Part shown: positions 51,401 to 59,745 of the stretch, in pieces | How the letters are laid out: each line of letters starts with the position of its first letter | Numbering within the stretch: the first letter of the stretch is position 1 | Assembly (NCBI GenBank): GCA_947479455.1 | Contig: CANJZE010000002.1 | Location: 1 to 64,000 of the forward strand | Reading direction: 5' to 3' | Origin: Bacteroidota bacterium | GTDB taxonomy: Bacteria > Bacteroidota > Bacteroidia > Chitinophagales > LD1 | Length of the DNA stretch: 64,000 bases | Made by a program: the position numbers and the translations under genes | The notes under the pieces: generated by a model | Told to the model about the DNA's origin: nothing | The model's input: the letters and a program-made list of their open reading frames with translations, nothing else | The model's database searches: none

Positions 51401-53134
51401 TTCATCGAGCAACATTTCTTTTTTGTATCGCGAAGCAGAACCAGCATCGTTGCCAAACATTTTGTCTAATTCATTTTGCGATGGCACACCGTAAAACATT
51501 TTCTGTTCATGTCCACCGCCTAATTTTAAAGTAGCTCCCGCTTTGCCAATTGTTTGCGGGCGATTAGTCAAATCAGGTAGGTAAGAAATTTGCGTAAAAG
51601 GATAACCTTCTGCATCGGGAATAAACTGATTAGCGCCAGTTTTGTCAGCATTGTTTGGGGAATAATAATTGCCTGCGCCCGATATTGTATTGAATGGTTC
51701 GGGCGAAGTGTTGCATCGGCTTCTATCGGTATCAAAATCAATTTTGCTGTAAGGTTGTCCATCACTGTTTTGGTTTAAACTTTTTTGGTAACCAATTTTG
51801 GGATGCGAACTTTTGTAGTTGAAAATCCCTAGAAGCGATTGAATATTTAATAAGTCGCCATATATCAACCACGGCATAGATGGCCATATGTTTAAGCCAT
51901 GGTAAGTCTCGCCCAAAACTCCACTTCCTAATCCGCCACCTACACTGCCCGTACCTGTACTTGATGAAGCACTTGAAGAAGAAGTTGTTGTTGTCTCAGG
52001 TTTTATAGCCGCAGGTAAAGTTTGTATGGCAGGTCGCCCTTGATAATCGTAAATAGTTTCACTCACGATTAAATTCAAATCAGTTTGCGAAGCACCCACC
52101 ACTTGTCGCGCGCGCAATGAGCCATCAAAATAACTCACCGCTTCTTTATGCAAATCATCACCGGCAAAACTGCCCACATACTGCCAATTCATTTTATCGC
52201 GCTCATGAATTAATGTTGCCGAAATTTGGTAAACGTGTTTTACATCGGTAGGAATACTGGTTCCACTGTTCGCTTCGAACACATCCCAATTACCATATTC
52301 CAATTCATCAAAATTGGTTCCCTTTAAACCAACCGCACGAACGCGCGTTAGTACATAGCCTTGCTCAAACACCAACGGAATTTCCAATTCAGTTTGTTGC
52401 GTACTCACCCGTGTACTGTTGTGCCGAAAGTTGTAGGCAATTTCTGTTGCAGGTTTTTCACCGCCTAAAATTCCGTTGTAATTATCTACATACATCCACT
52501 CCACATCATAGCGTTCTGCCCACGGCAAACCTTCCCAACGCAATTTCAAAAAGCCATTGTTGCTCGATGCTTTGAAATCAAGCACACTTGGCTTTTCCGC
52601 AATGTTTGGGGTAAATATTTTCTCCCCGCCATACTGTAAATAAAGGGCAAACGAACTATCGCTAATCGCCATGGCCGGGTCAACTAAAATTTTAAGCGTA
52701 GTAACTTTCGCCCAAATGGCATTGGGAATGGTGAAATAATCTTTTGCCTTGTAAGGTGCGCCAGCGTTAGGATTGTAATTGATAGAAAGAATAGCACTAT
52801 CGTTGCGCAGAGTTGCACTGGTAAACGTTTTATACTCAAAACGACATTTTACTTTCACTTGAAATGCTGTTCTGCCCGGTGCCGCCAAAGCAGGATTCAC
52901 AAAAAGCGTAGCGGTAATTCCTGCTTGTTTATGCTTGAAGGTAGAACTCGTAGAACGCACCACACCCAATGCATTGCAATACTGCGCATCATAAATAGTA
53001 TCCAGCAAAAACTTGGTGTCGGTCAACACTTTTATGCTGTCGGCTGTGCGCACCACTGGTTGCGGATTATCGGTTTTTGCCAATAAAAATTGAGCGAAGA
53101 AAACCAGTGCTATGGGTAGTATGAACTTTTTCAT
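45455..53134 (-). CDS. Giant RHS-repeat protein with distinct C-terminal region
   Basis: A 2559-residue secreted protein (signal MKKFILPIALVFFAQFLLA). A DUF6443-type segment (ETIYDYQGRPAIQTLPA, near residue 360) leads into a long Cys-rich middle. YD repeats follow from ~1550 (LSYFDRAGNLIKTISPKG, YRYNSFNQLVQKNSPDEG, YDNCGRLTRDL). The RHS core is near 2150-2255 (DYYPFGMVMPNRSF, YRYGFQGMECD, RQYDPRVCRWMSVDP, ending DANGADP). The final ~300 residues differ: acidic helices, an Arg/Ala-rich stretch, then a Gly/Ala-rich hydrophobic segment (VGAGALMAAGYFY), ending RGRH. In RHS toxins this position carries the variable effector, enclosed in a YD shell. No immunity gene follows. Confidence 0.85.
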   Translation of the reverse strand: MKKFILPIALVFFAQFLLAKTDNPQPVVRTADSIKVLTDTKFLLDTIYDAQYCNALGVVRSTSSTFKHKQAGITATLFVNPALAAPGRTAFQVKVKCRFEYKTFTSATLRNDSAILSINYNPNAGAPYKAKDYFTIPNAIWAKVTTLKILVDPAMAISDSSFALYLQYGGEKIFTPNIAEKPSVLDFKASSNNGFLKLRWEGLPWAERYDVEWMYVDNYNGILGGEKPATEIAYNFRHNSTRVSTQQTELEIPLVFEQGYVLTRVRAVGLKGTNFDELEYGNWDVFEANSGTSIPTDVKHVYQISATLIHERDKMNWQYVGSFAGDDLHKEAVSYFDGSLRARQVVGASQTDLNLIVSETIYDYQGRPAIQTLPAAIKPETTTTSSSSASSSTGTGSVGGGLGSGVLGETYHGLNIWPSMPWLIYGDLLNIQSLLGIFNYKSSHPKIGYQKSLNQNSDGQPYSKIDFDTDRSRCNTSPEPFNTISGAGNYYSPNNADKTGANQFIPDAEGYPFTQISYLPDLTNRPQTIGKAGATLKLGGGHEQKMFYGVPSQNELDKMFGNDAGSASRYKKEMLLDENGQAHLSYKDIRGNVVATALAGDPPLAYAAVSHGEAINIQLNLIEQDNRVYEATQSLVSQNSLLLSKTSTVQFSYTLTAPSFSGNYCGGGSFCYDCIYDLEIIVRNECGDSVWGKTQTIGSLTPLNTCAAASVNLNQTVTLNAGNYFVGKRLTVNRNAIQQYVNDYKVQHPCVLPLTPYLPSAGLGGASDPCNSPCNTCPLSTIDTSRNYAVRQADGSILNMHLAVNRRAANDGNCTRYCNTGPPSPCATALEVLLSDVSPSGQYGEYMDTTLRHTATARDIVNPRAFSVSVLNDSNSLPIVNGNWRNPVFDYQNKDGSVAYIEIANDGTPDFRDVEILTRDGKRFVKPRFLNRVEDFIRYWQPQWAEALVAYHPEYPYYNWCINHQDSYSYDSLAQQTNTYLQATSEHLTNRETNDPFFRAEPSAVSTLTNSLDNFLPLTGFGFLKMEEAVYLAVNCNNVNLSATQVYDSVHGKALYTRYTVADKEWTFYRDFYLLKKHKAHDIARRNWITARGFFLNNQIGNDSRDAVPNVLYADKTKRFNDVEDGLEHLPVEIDSITEASISEWRNAAAAQMRTQCGGSIAGYDLTSFLNALVLEKKLKQSLNLPSVTPLAFSKPMTRLFSDSMALAYRWNSAVTANSLQYKVSTTRGEQCVINLNKSAAYDWDSIIQLDCFSVIDAHSFTLRGRTKEDSVFQITGNSSCMDFMMTTTTRVCVKQASADEMAVLMKYIFQANRFRNTNLLLRDARTYHSPIGEALREQTARADRWTWKFISLSESDRVLTADLAVRVLGLPASGTFSGTDSRTVNCPFVLRVLTAGFSFNDVAEIIDISRVTTTTTCNVSDFILTARKSNGAIFKIQGTSCYTLYKCCQSGNQSSHTGVCCLPIVPKMNFERTCGQDAHDVAETNRLRDEINRAEMAADSFEQTLVQHCLRAAENFSANYTDAIYQITLSYFDRAGNLIKTISPKGVQLLTDAQLNSVRNYRRSGGTPTLPSHTMATTYRYNSFNQLVQKNSPDEGITRFCYDQNGRTIMSQDAVQVSANACTFNLYDANDRVYESGRRNFSGTLPSFQLYQDFKNETEHLTGSAKAEITRTVYDVLPTVATSYFSSTKKNLRNRVASITSEEVNGTMAHAIYFDYDVAGNTRNMVQDLRQVKSLAPSAFSTIGSNIKKISYDYNLVSGKVKRVWYQKNQSDQFIHWYQYDDDGKLLKVQTGTNPNEMETLRELDAQYFYYPHGLLARVELGAEKIQGIDYAYTINGMMKGINSGNANVLNDIGNDGGSGAAHGHFMADVFGESLNYFNEDYKSISSTAAEFSTTTSGDLATGFSKPLYNGFIQNTISTLNVGGILSNEKMAARGFKYDQAGRLNEMKMIFASNTSNSIGGTFSDDYKMNLSYDANGNIATLLRRGKGADMDNLTYNYPTNNRLSYIDDAVGGVVGNDLHDQADGNYRYDNCGRLTRDLNGQLDLLQWNNKNKLKQVQKIAGETIQYGYDAFGNRAWRKNSSGVEFYVNDAQGNTLASYKVNGSELRCENINIYGSARIGSYNLNEIVQTETAVRDSFLRGLKRYEIVNHSGDVQAVVSDKRVRTSSVSSADIISATDYYPFGMVMPNRSFGTRTYRYGFQGMECDSAVAGDGNSYTTEFRQYDPRVCRWMSVDPMENKYPDMSPYVAFMNNPISVGDANGADPLTAQQFSNRLMEIATRDMRLMEGMSMDEMLTHIARELMEDGTLQILEMPAGAIESSEEQVRTFTSVGEVSEYLQSNATSTVEFVHEALDSYFGLQLALRATGLRDAARRAAYMPRRGRAGTAARARYERYAAARLRAGQQAARAERAAFRASTRGRIMRGVGAALAVHSFLSTAWDVYQIYVAWEGGAYGTAVDRSIGLGLDVGAGALMAAGYFYSAGAVMVVAEVGGWGSMSMSHAGDTYDAFFKAGLSVQQADFLIHMVSEIDRIRREHIDEDVAPSRMTTGGGSTGRRGRH

Positions 53135-53135
53135 A

Positions 53136-56100
53136 TTATCTGGTTTTAGGTTTTGCTGAACGAATTTCCTGTAGCGTTACAATGTTGTCTTCTACTTCTT
53201 TTTTGTTGCGCACTAAATTTCCTTCGTTGTCGTACTCATACATGGCGGCATAATTATTTTCATCGAGCGTAGCCATCAAACGTAGTGTTTGCGGGTCATA
53301 CACAAACGTTTTCATTTGGCTGTTGAAAGGCTGAATGCGAATGTCATCGTACCATGCTGTAACACCTGGCGGACTTAACTCCACTTTTATACTACGTACG
53401 TTTTCGGGTATAGTAAACTCGGCATTGATTTGTTTCCAGCCATCAATGCTTTTGCCTTCGCGCGATACTGCGGCAAGCGTAGTTTCGGCACCACTGCTAT
53501 TGGTTATTTTAATTTTCACATCGCCCATTGCACCGGTTAACCCTGTAAGTGTTCCCGCCACTCCACTAAAATTTATAGGCGAAATATTATTGATGAGGTT
53601 GCCAATGTTTTGCAAAACATTAGTTCCGCTACCTATTGAAGTGGAAGGAGCAGGAGCATCTGTTCGCATCCATGCACTGAAAAAATATTTGCCTGCGTTG
53701 GGTGTAAACGGTTGAATTAAATTATTGCGCGTGGCGGTAAACACACTGGATGATGAAGAAGGCGCAACAGCATCTTCCAAGGCATTAAAATTTCGCGTCA
53801 ACGAAACGGCATCGGTTACTTTCAAACTGCTGTAACCAGTGTGGCTTACGTTGTCAACTACTTTTGCACTTGCTGTATCAAATTTGAAATGTGGCAGTAT
53901 TGGGCAGTTGTTCCAAGGATTATCAGCTTCGTTTTTATATTGATAATCTTCAAATCCATCATACGCAGTATTCATATATCGCGCGTTTTGCGCGGCAAGA
54001 ATGGGCAACGAAAAACCATAGCCGAAAACTTCACTGCTATAAATACCTACACTGTTTTTGCTTTCCATATTTCTGCCGTAAGGGTCAAAAACGGTTGCGG
54101 CAGTTTCATATTGCCAAGGAGAATTTTCGGAACGTGCCGAAACAGAAAGCGGAAATGTGTTGCTGAAAAAAGAACGAAATTCTCCTGCTAAAGTTCCACC
54201 TGTAGCCACTGTATTTCCTTCGCGCTCGCTACGATAAGTGTAGTCTGCTTTTTTTCGCCAGTTGCCCAAAATGCCGTTGATAAAAGGATTGACTACACCG
54301 CTTCCACTTGGGGCGCAAGTCAATTCACCGCGCCCAACATAATTTTCATGACAAAGCAAAAAAGGAAAACACGAAGTAGTAACGCGAACTCGCGCTGTAG
54401 TTGTTGTTTGCCCACCGTGTGTTATGTTGGTGCTTAATCCACCAGGATAGGTAATGGTGCCGAGAGCCGTGTAAACATCATCGCATTCTGCGCGGTCGGT
54501 TGAATCGGTTTGTGTTAAGTCTAAAGTGAAACCCAAAATGGTTTCAGGAAATGTGGTACGATGGTCAGCCATTTCAATTTTAATATTGCATGAACTGCTA
54601 TCGGCATTGATAATTTGCCCGTCAATTTGTGTTCCGTTTTTTATGCCATTGAAAATTCGCGGCTCCATGTCAATGGTATTATGCAAGAACGAAGCGAAGT
54701 CGGCATAAGGTGAAGTTTGTAGCGAGATTGCAGTTCTTTTAAAATCGCCATTGGCAAAAAGAGTTTGCAAAAAGGATTGCATAAAATCTTTAGCGCTCTT
54801 GCCTACTTTGTTTCCATACTGCTCGCAGTTACATTGATACTGCGGTTGTGTCGTAGTGAACGCGGCATACGTTTGCCATAAGTTACTGAACTCACTTGCC
54901 GTGGCATTCACTATTCTACGCGAAGGAATTTGCAAACGATTTCCATCTATAGGGTTGGTGAGAGAAGTTACATTACCTGCTACCTCGTTGAGGTGATTTT
55001 TTCTTCCGCTTCGCGTAATTTCAATGCCGTAAGTGCCAGGCTCAGTAATCGCATTCCCTCTTTCATCAATAAGTGAGATGCCAAAAGCATTTACTGCATA
55101 TACCCAAGCTTTTTTAGGTGGGGCAACAACCGTTCTGCCACTTAAACCGGGAATAATTTCTGGAACAGAAGAACGAAAATTGCGAATGTGCAATTCATCG
55201 CCCACAGAAAAAACACTTTCATAACCACCGCCAATAGGTAAGGTGATATTCATTTTAACCCCGCAATTTTTATACGCGGCATCCATGCCCCCATTCACCC
55301 AATAGGCAGGAATGTTCAGCGAATATTCAGTGGAATCAAATTCATTCTTCGCTTCGCTTAAAATTCCCTCTCCGGTTTGTTTGTCATATAAAGTTGTAGC
55401 AGCACTTGCACTTGCTCCGTTGTTATAACTCTCCACACGCTCTAAAATTCCACTGCGGTGAATTACTTTAGTAAAAGTGAGCGCGCGATAACGCTTAAGC
55501 GCGTAACTCAAATCGGGATACCCCGAAGGTGTTATCAACGGCACCGGACCCGCCACAAAAACATCCACGTTTATATCCGCACCACCAGAATGTGTTTCTT
55601 GAAAACATTCTCGCGCATCGCTATAAAATTCATAATCAACACCCAATAAATTTTGCGAAATAATTCCTGTAGCACCGTCCACCAAATTCACGCTGTTCTC
55701 TAAATTTCCTTGTGCGTTTGTTTTGTAAAAAAACTGTTGTCCAGAAATTGGATTCACCGAATCGGTTTGCTGAAACACATGAACTGCCTTTTGCTGTCCA
55801 TGCATATTGTTCAAGTCTATACAAAACCCCTGCGACACTGTTGCTTGTTTTTCGCTGTAAAAAGGAGGGAACGGAACTTCCTTCGGATTGATTTGTAGTG
55901 GAGTTTGCGAAGTGATAGTTGGGAAATCTTTTGCTGTATAAAATTCGCTCACTGAAAATCCGGTCGCATTCTTCGTTACGTTTTCGTGTTGCAAATTTCT
56001 AACCTTCACTTTGCTGTAACCAATGCCGGCTCCCGGGAAAAACGCTTCGCCCACAGGTTCGGTTTGGTACAAAGCCAAATCAATTGCCAATGGTTTTTCA

Positions 56101-59100
56101 ATGCTATAGCGCGTAGGCAAAGCGAATGGATTTTCTTCGCCACCTGTTGGCGGTTCATACGATGCCACACCACTGCTAATGGTGGTTTCGCGCCCGTTGA
56201 TATTTTCTTTAGTCGTGTAAAAATATTCAGTGCCATACGTAGAAGTGGTTCCTGCCACACCACTCATTTCCGCCCAACCATCAGTAACCATAATTTTTTT
56301 CACCCGCGCACCGCCACCAAATTTTACTCTGTCGGGCGAACACAAACGGATTTTGCTTTTCGATAAACAAATACGATTAGCTTGATTGCGTTTTTTAAAA
56401 TAAGTATTCGGGTCGCTGAAAAATTCGCCCAATGCTTCTACGGCATCAGCCGCGGCTTGTGCAAAAAGCATAGCATCATCTTTAATCGTAGCCGAAGTGT
56501 TGTAAATCATTTCGGGCATGCTCTTTCTAATTTTTTGCCAAGCGGCTTTGGCAAAAGGATGAACACCATTTTCATCTTCTGCATTGCCATCACCGTTGGT
56601 TTGTTTCGGAATTTTGAGCCACGCGTAAGCGAAACCCGAAGGCGTGGAAGTGCTGGTGCAAAATCCATAATCCGTATTAAACGTGTTGAACGAAACGGGA
56701 ATAAACCCTTCCACTTTTTCGTTGGCTGGCGGCACGCCAGCTTTGGTCAAAGTCATGGTGGCACTGAAATACAATTCATGTATATCATCAAAATATTTTC
56801 GCAATTCTTCAGGGTCAGCTGTTGGTTTTTTTAGTTTAATTTTTAGAAAATTTCGAACCGTGTGTTGCACAGGTGGTTCACGGAAACTGTAAAGAATAGA
56901 ATCCTCGTCACTTGGTGCATCGTTCTTTCTGTCGTTAGTGGTAAACGCTTGTGTGGTGTACATTTCCATGGCAGTTTTGTTTTGCACAAACGCGTAATCA
57001 TCGGTTTCATAGTTTATTTTAATGCCGCTTCCTTCGGGTGTTTTTATACTGTCGAGCAACCAAGCCGCAGCATATTTATCAGCCGAATCTTTTTTCAACG
57101 CGCTATAACTTCCACTTTCATCGTCATCACTCTTTTTGAGATAGTTTCCCCAACGGTCAATTTTTTTAGGACTGTAATTCGGATTTTCGCTGTAAGAGAA
57201 ATTGTAAGGACTCAACTTTCCTTTTTCGGAACTGCCATAAGTAAACGATACCTGTTTCAACGTGAGCTTACCACCATTTTCAGTAATGGAATTTGAAATG
57301 CCTTTGCACAACGAATAATCGTAACTGAAATTCACCTTCTTCAAAGGCACCGCTGCATTGCCTTTTTGTAGTCGTTCACTTTTTGCATACAGCGTGATGC
57401 AATCCAGCTTCATCAATCGGGCAAAAGGATTTTTGCCTCCGTTTTCATTCACGACACCTAATCCATCTTCACGAAGTGAATACGAAAACTCGGCAACATA
57501 ATTTCGGGTTTCAATGGAATGAACATTCCAAATTTCTTTCACCCCATAGCTATAGTGCGCCATGTTATCGCCATCATCTGTTTTATTTCCCTCTTGATAA
57601 AACGCTTTGTTTTTTTCAACCGGCATTCGCCACGGGTAGGCTACACTGTTTTGCGTGTAATTAAATTTAGTGTAGTTGCCCAAATCATCAGGCGAGGGTC
57701 CGTTGCCAGTTAAGTCAACATAATCATCGCTCAACACACTCGACAGCAACCATGCATAAGCATAAGCAGGCGTTGTTTCTGCTTCAAAAAAATTATCAAC
57801 GCCTCTATTATTCGCCACCGTGTTGTCTGCACCAGGCATATAGCTCACCATTTTTTTTCCGTCCGGCTTTATGGTTCTGCCGGCTGTATCTTCTCCGCTA
57901 ATGTTGAACGAAACATCTTTTGAAGAAATGTTGTAAGCTGGAATGCCATAGATAAATCGTGCACCATCTGTTCGTGTAACGGTGATTTCACTCAAATGAT
58001 TGTTTTTTCTGTAGCGCGAATTGCGTTGAATTTTTCTTGGTGCATTGCTCGAAGTGGTGGATGCCGCATCAGCAATCAACGGAGAAATGTTGGGCTTGTA
58101 GCTTTTAACTTCTTTTTCAAAACCATTCGTTACGGCATCGTTTGCATTGAGGTAAGCAAACATGGTGTTGCGCGGCTCACGATTTCTTTTTACAAAATTT
58201 TCATTGGTAAAACTCAATCCATTATTTCCCATTAGCAAACTTCCGTTGGTCGTTCCATCATTATTTACACCGGCACAAATAGCGCGGTCGCGACCTATAT
58301 TTAAGTATTGGTCAGCATTTGCCATAGCCGTTACTTCGCTTAAATTTTTGAAATACACTGGCTCATACAATACATTGTTGGTGGAAGATTTAAAACCGAG
58401 TGGCTCGGCAAATCCATTTCCTTCCTGCCATTTTTTGCTTTCACTATGCGTATACACGCCTACTACATCAACACCCACTTTTACTAAATTGCCCAAACCA
58501 ACTTCGCCACCTACTTTTACCTGTGTGTTGTTTTGATAGCTGTAAGCATCGTGCAACATGCCCACATCACTGCGAAACGGACGAAAACTTCCAGCAATTC
58601 CCTGTCCACTTACACTATACACATCGTGCGTAAATTGGGTAACGGGTAAGTTCGGCAATTCGGAAATAAATGCACCGTCATTATCGCGATTGAAGTCGAG
58701 CAATTGTCTGCCGCCTGAAGATTTATCGGAATAGATATAACCAAACGCAGGTACTGAATCGCGATTGCTTACGAGATAGCTTTTGCTGTAATGCCCAGAT
58801 ACATTTCCGCTCAAAGCGATGTTTGAAATTTCACCACCTAATTTGAACGAGAGCAAATACGCCTCTGAATTTTGTGGCATCTTAAACGTGGGACTGAATG
58901 CAGGCGAGGCAAACGACACAGGGAAATTTGATTTGAAGCCTTTCGATAAATGGCGCGTAACTTTTCCATGAGGCATTTTATTATTCCAACTGCCACTGAA
59001 ACTGGCGTTGAGGTCAAGTGATTTTATACCATCGCGCGAAGAGGCATCTAAACCAACACCAACACCAGCTTTCGCTTTGTTGTGTCCGGCAGTTAATTCT

Positions 59101-59741
59101 CCGTCAAACGATAAATCGGCATTATAACTTGCTCCACCTTTATTGCTCACGCCTAATCCTGCGCTTAATGAGCCACTCAATTCAGCATCGCCACAGGTAG
59201 TGGAGGCAGAGCCTGCGGCAGATGTACTCATGCCCACTTCCCAACCATCATAATTATTTTTAGAAATTTCCATACCGGCATCACCACCAATCTTTGCCGC
59301 ATCAAAACCCGTAAACTCAATTCCAAAACCCAACTTTACCCCACTTTCCTCTTCCGGTTTTTTGTTCATTTCTTTGGTAACAATATCTCCGGAAAAATCA
59401 TCTGCCAAACCGCGCACCTCCCGCGAAATAGTGCCCACATCTAAATTCCAACCCAAACCTACCTGTGTGGCTTCGGTTTCCATTTTCACGGCATCGCTGT
59501 TGTAGGAAATGGATATTGGGTAACCGCCTACATCCATCAACGGAATGTTGTACGAAAAATCTCCAGTGAATAAATTCACCATTTGCTGTTCATCACTTGC
59601 CGAAGCTGATTGCACTTCGGGTGTGGTGGGTCCACCCGTGAGCGCAAAAGCTCTCATTGGTAAAATGAGTTCGATGGCTTGAATGGTTACCAATAGAAGG
59701 GCAATCTTCCGCGCGTGTTTTCTGATCTTTTTCATACCCAA
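53136..59741 (-). CDS. Giant SpvB/Rhs-like secreted protein
   Basis: A 2201-residue protein with a signal peptide (residues ~10-35, ALLLVTIQAIELILPMRAFA). Near residues 45-115 the block QQMVNLFTGDFSYNIPLMDVGGYPISISY (in parts VNLFTGDFSYNIPLMDVGG and PISISYNSD) and VGLGWNLD are typical of SpvB/TcdB-like and RHS N-termini. A Gly/Ser-rich zone (~115-265) and a beta-rich body follow. The C-terminus has a galactose-binding-like beta-sandwich (PGVTAWYDDIRIQPF) and one YD/RHS unit (FVYDPQTLRLMATLDE, YEYDNEGNLVRNKKE). No toxin motif is recognised. It begins 4 bp after the 383-aa gene and ends 1 bp before the RHS gene, so the products probably work together. Confidence 0.75.
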   Translation of the reverse strand: MGMKKIRKHARKIALLLVTIQAIELILPMRAFALTGGPTTPEVQSASASDEQQMVNLFTGDFSYNIPLMDVGGYPISISYNSDAVKMETEATQVGLGWNLDVGTISREVRGLADDFSGDIVTKEMNKKPEEESGVKLGFGIEFTGFDAAKIGGDAGMEISKNNYDGWEVGMSTSAAGSASTTCGDAELSGSLSAGLGVSNKGGASYNADLSFDGELTAGHNKAKAGVGVGLDASSRDGIKSLDLNASFSGSWNNKMPHGKVTRHLSKGFKSNFPVSFASPAFSPTFKMPQNSEAYLLSFKLGGEISNIALSGNVSGHYSKSYLVSNRDSVPAFGYIYSDKSSGGRQLLDFNRDNDGAFISELPNLPVTQFTHDVYSVSGQGIAGSFRPFRSDVGMLHDAYSYQNNTQVKVGGEVGLGNLVKVGVDVVGVYTHSESKKWQEGNGFAEPLGFKSSTNNVLYEPVYFKNLSEVTAMANADQYLNIGRDRAICAGVNNDGTTNGSLLMGNNGLSFTNENFVKRNREPRNTMFAYLNANDAVTNGFEKEVKSYKPNISPLIADAASTTSSNAPRKIQRNSRYRKNNHLSEITVTRTDGARFIYGIPAYNISSKDVSFNISGEDTAGRTIKPDGKKMVSYMPGADNTVANNRGVDNFFEAETTPAYAYAWLLSSVLSDDYVDLTGNGPSPDDLGNYTKFNYTQNSVAYPWRMPVEKNKAFYQEGNKTDDGDNMAHYSYGVKEIWNVHSIETRNYVAEFSYSLREDGLGVVNENGGKNPFARLMKLDCITLYAKSERLQKGNAAVPLKKVNFSYDYSLCKGISNSITENGGKLTLKQVSFTYGSSEKGKLSPYNFSYSENPNYSPKKIDRWGNYLKKSDDDESGSYSALKKDSADKYAAAWLLDSIKTPEGSGIKINYETDDYAFVQNKTAMEMYTTQAFTTNDRKNDAPSDEDSILYSFREPPVQHTVRNFLKIKLKKPTADPEELRKYFDDIHELYFSATMTLTKAGVPPANEKVEGFIPVSFNTFNTDYGFCTSTSTPSGFAYAWLKIPKQTNGDGNAEDENGVHPFAKAAWQKIRKSMPEMIYNTSATIKDDAMLFAQAAADAVEALGEFFSDPNTYFKKRNQANRICLSKSKIRLCSPDRVKFGGGARVKKIMVTDGWAEMSGVAGTTSTYGTEYFYTTKENINGRETTISSGVASYEPPTGGEENPFALPTRYSIEKPLAIDLALYQTEPVGEAFFPGAGIGYSKVKVRNLQHENVTKNATGFSVSEFYTAKDFPTITSQTPLQINPKEVPFPPFYSEKQATVSQGFCIDLNNMHGQQKAVHVFQQTDSVNPISGQQFFYKTNAQGNLENSVNLVDGATGIISQNLLGVDYEFYSDARECFQETHSGGADINVDVFVAGPVPLITPSGYPDLSYALKRYRALTFTKVIHRSGILERVESYNNGASASAATTLYDKQTGEGILSEAKNEFDSTEYSLNIPAYWVNGGMDAAYKNCGVKMNITLPIGGGYESVFSVGDELHIRNFRSSVPEIIPGLSGRTVVAPPKKAWVYAVNAFGISLIDERGNAITEPGTYGIEITRSGRKNHLNEVAGNVTSLTNPIDGNRLQIPSRRIVNATASEFSNLWQTYAAFTTTQPQYQCNCEQYGNKVGKSAKDFMQSFLQTLFANGDFKRTAISLQTSPYADFASFLHNTIDMEPRIFNGIKNGTQIDGQIINADSSSCNIKIEMADHRTTFPETILGFTLDLTQTDSTDRAECDDVYTALGTITYPGGLSTNITHGGQTTTTARVRVTTSCFPFLLCHENYVGRGELTCAPSGSGVVNPFINGILGNWRKKADYTYRSEREGNTVATGGTLAGEFRSFFSNTFPLSVSARSENSPWQYETAATVFDPYGRNMESKNSVGIYSSEVFGYGFSLPILAAQNARYMNTAYDGFEDYQYKNEADNPWNNCPILPHFKFDTASAKVVDNVSHTGYSSLKVTDAVSLTRNFNALEDAVAPSSSSSVFTATRNNLIQPFTPNAGKYFFSAWMRTDAPAPSTSIGSGTNVLQNIGNLINNISPINFSGVAGTLTGLTGAMGDVKIKITNSSGAETTLAAVSREGKSIDGWKQINAEFTIPENVRSIKVELSPPGVTAWYDDIRIQPFNSQMKTFVYDPQTLRLMATLDENNYAAMYEYDNEGNLVRNKKEVEDNIVTLQEIRSAKPKTR

Positions 59742-59745
59742 AATT

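Noticed and set aside
45793-53086. Many small frames on both strands within the RHS genes
   Set aside because: All are shadows of the two very long coding frames and lack starts, promoters or recognisable products.
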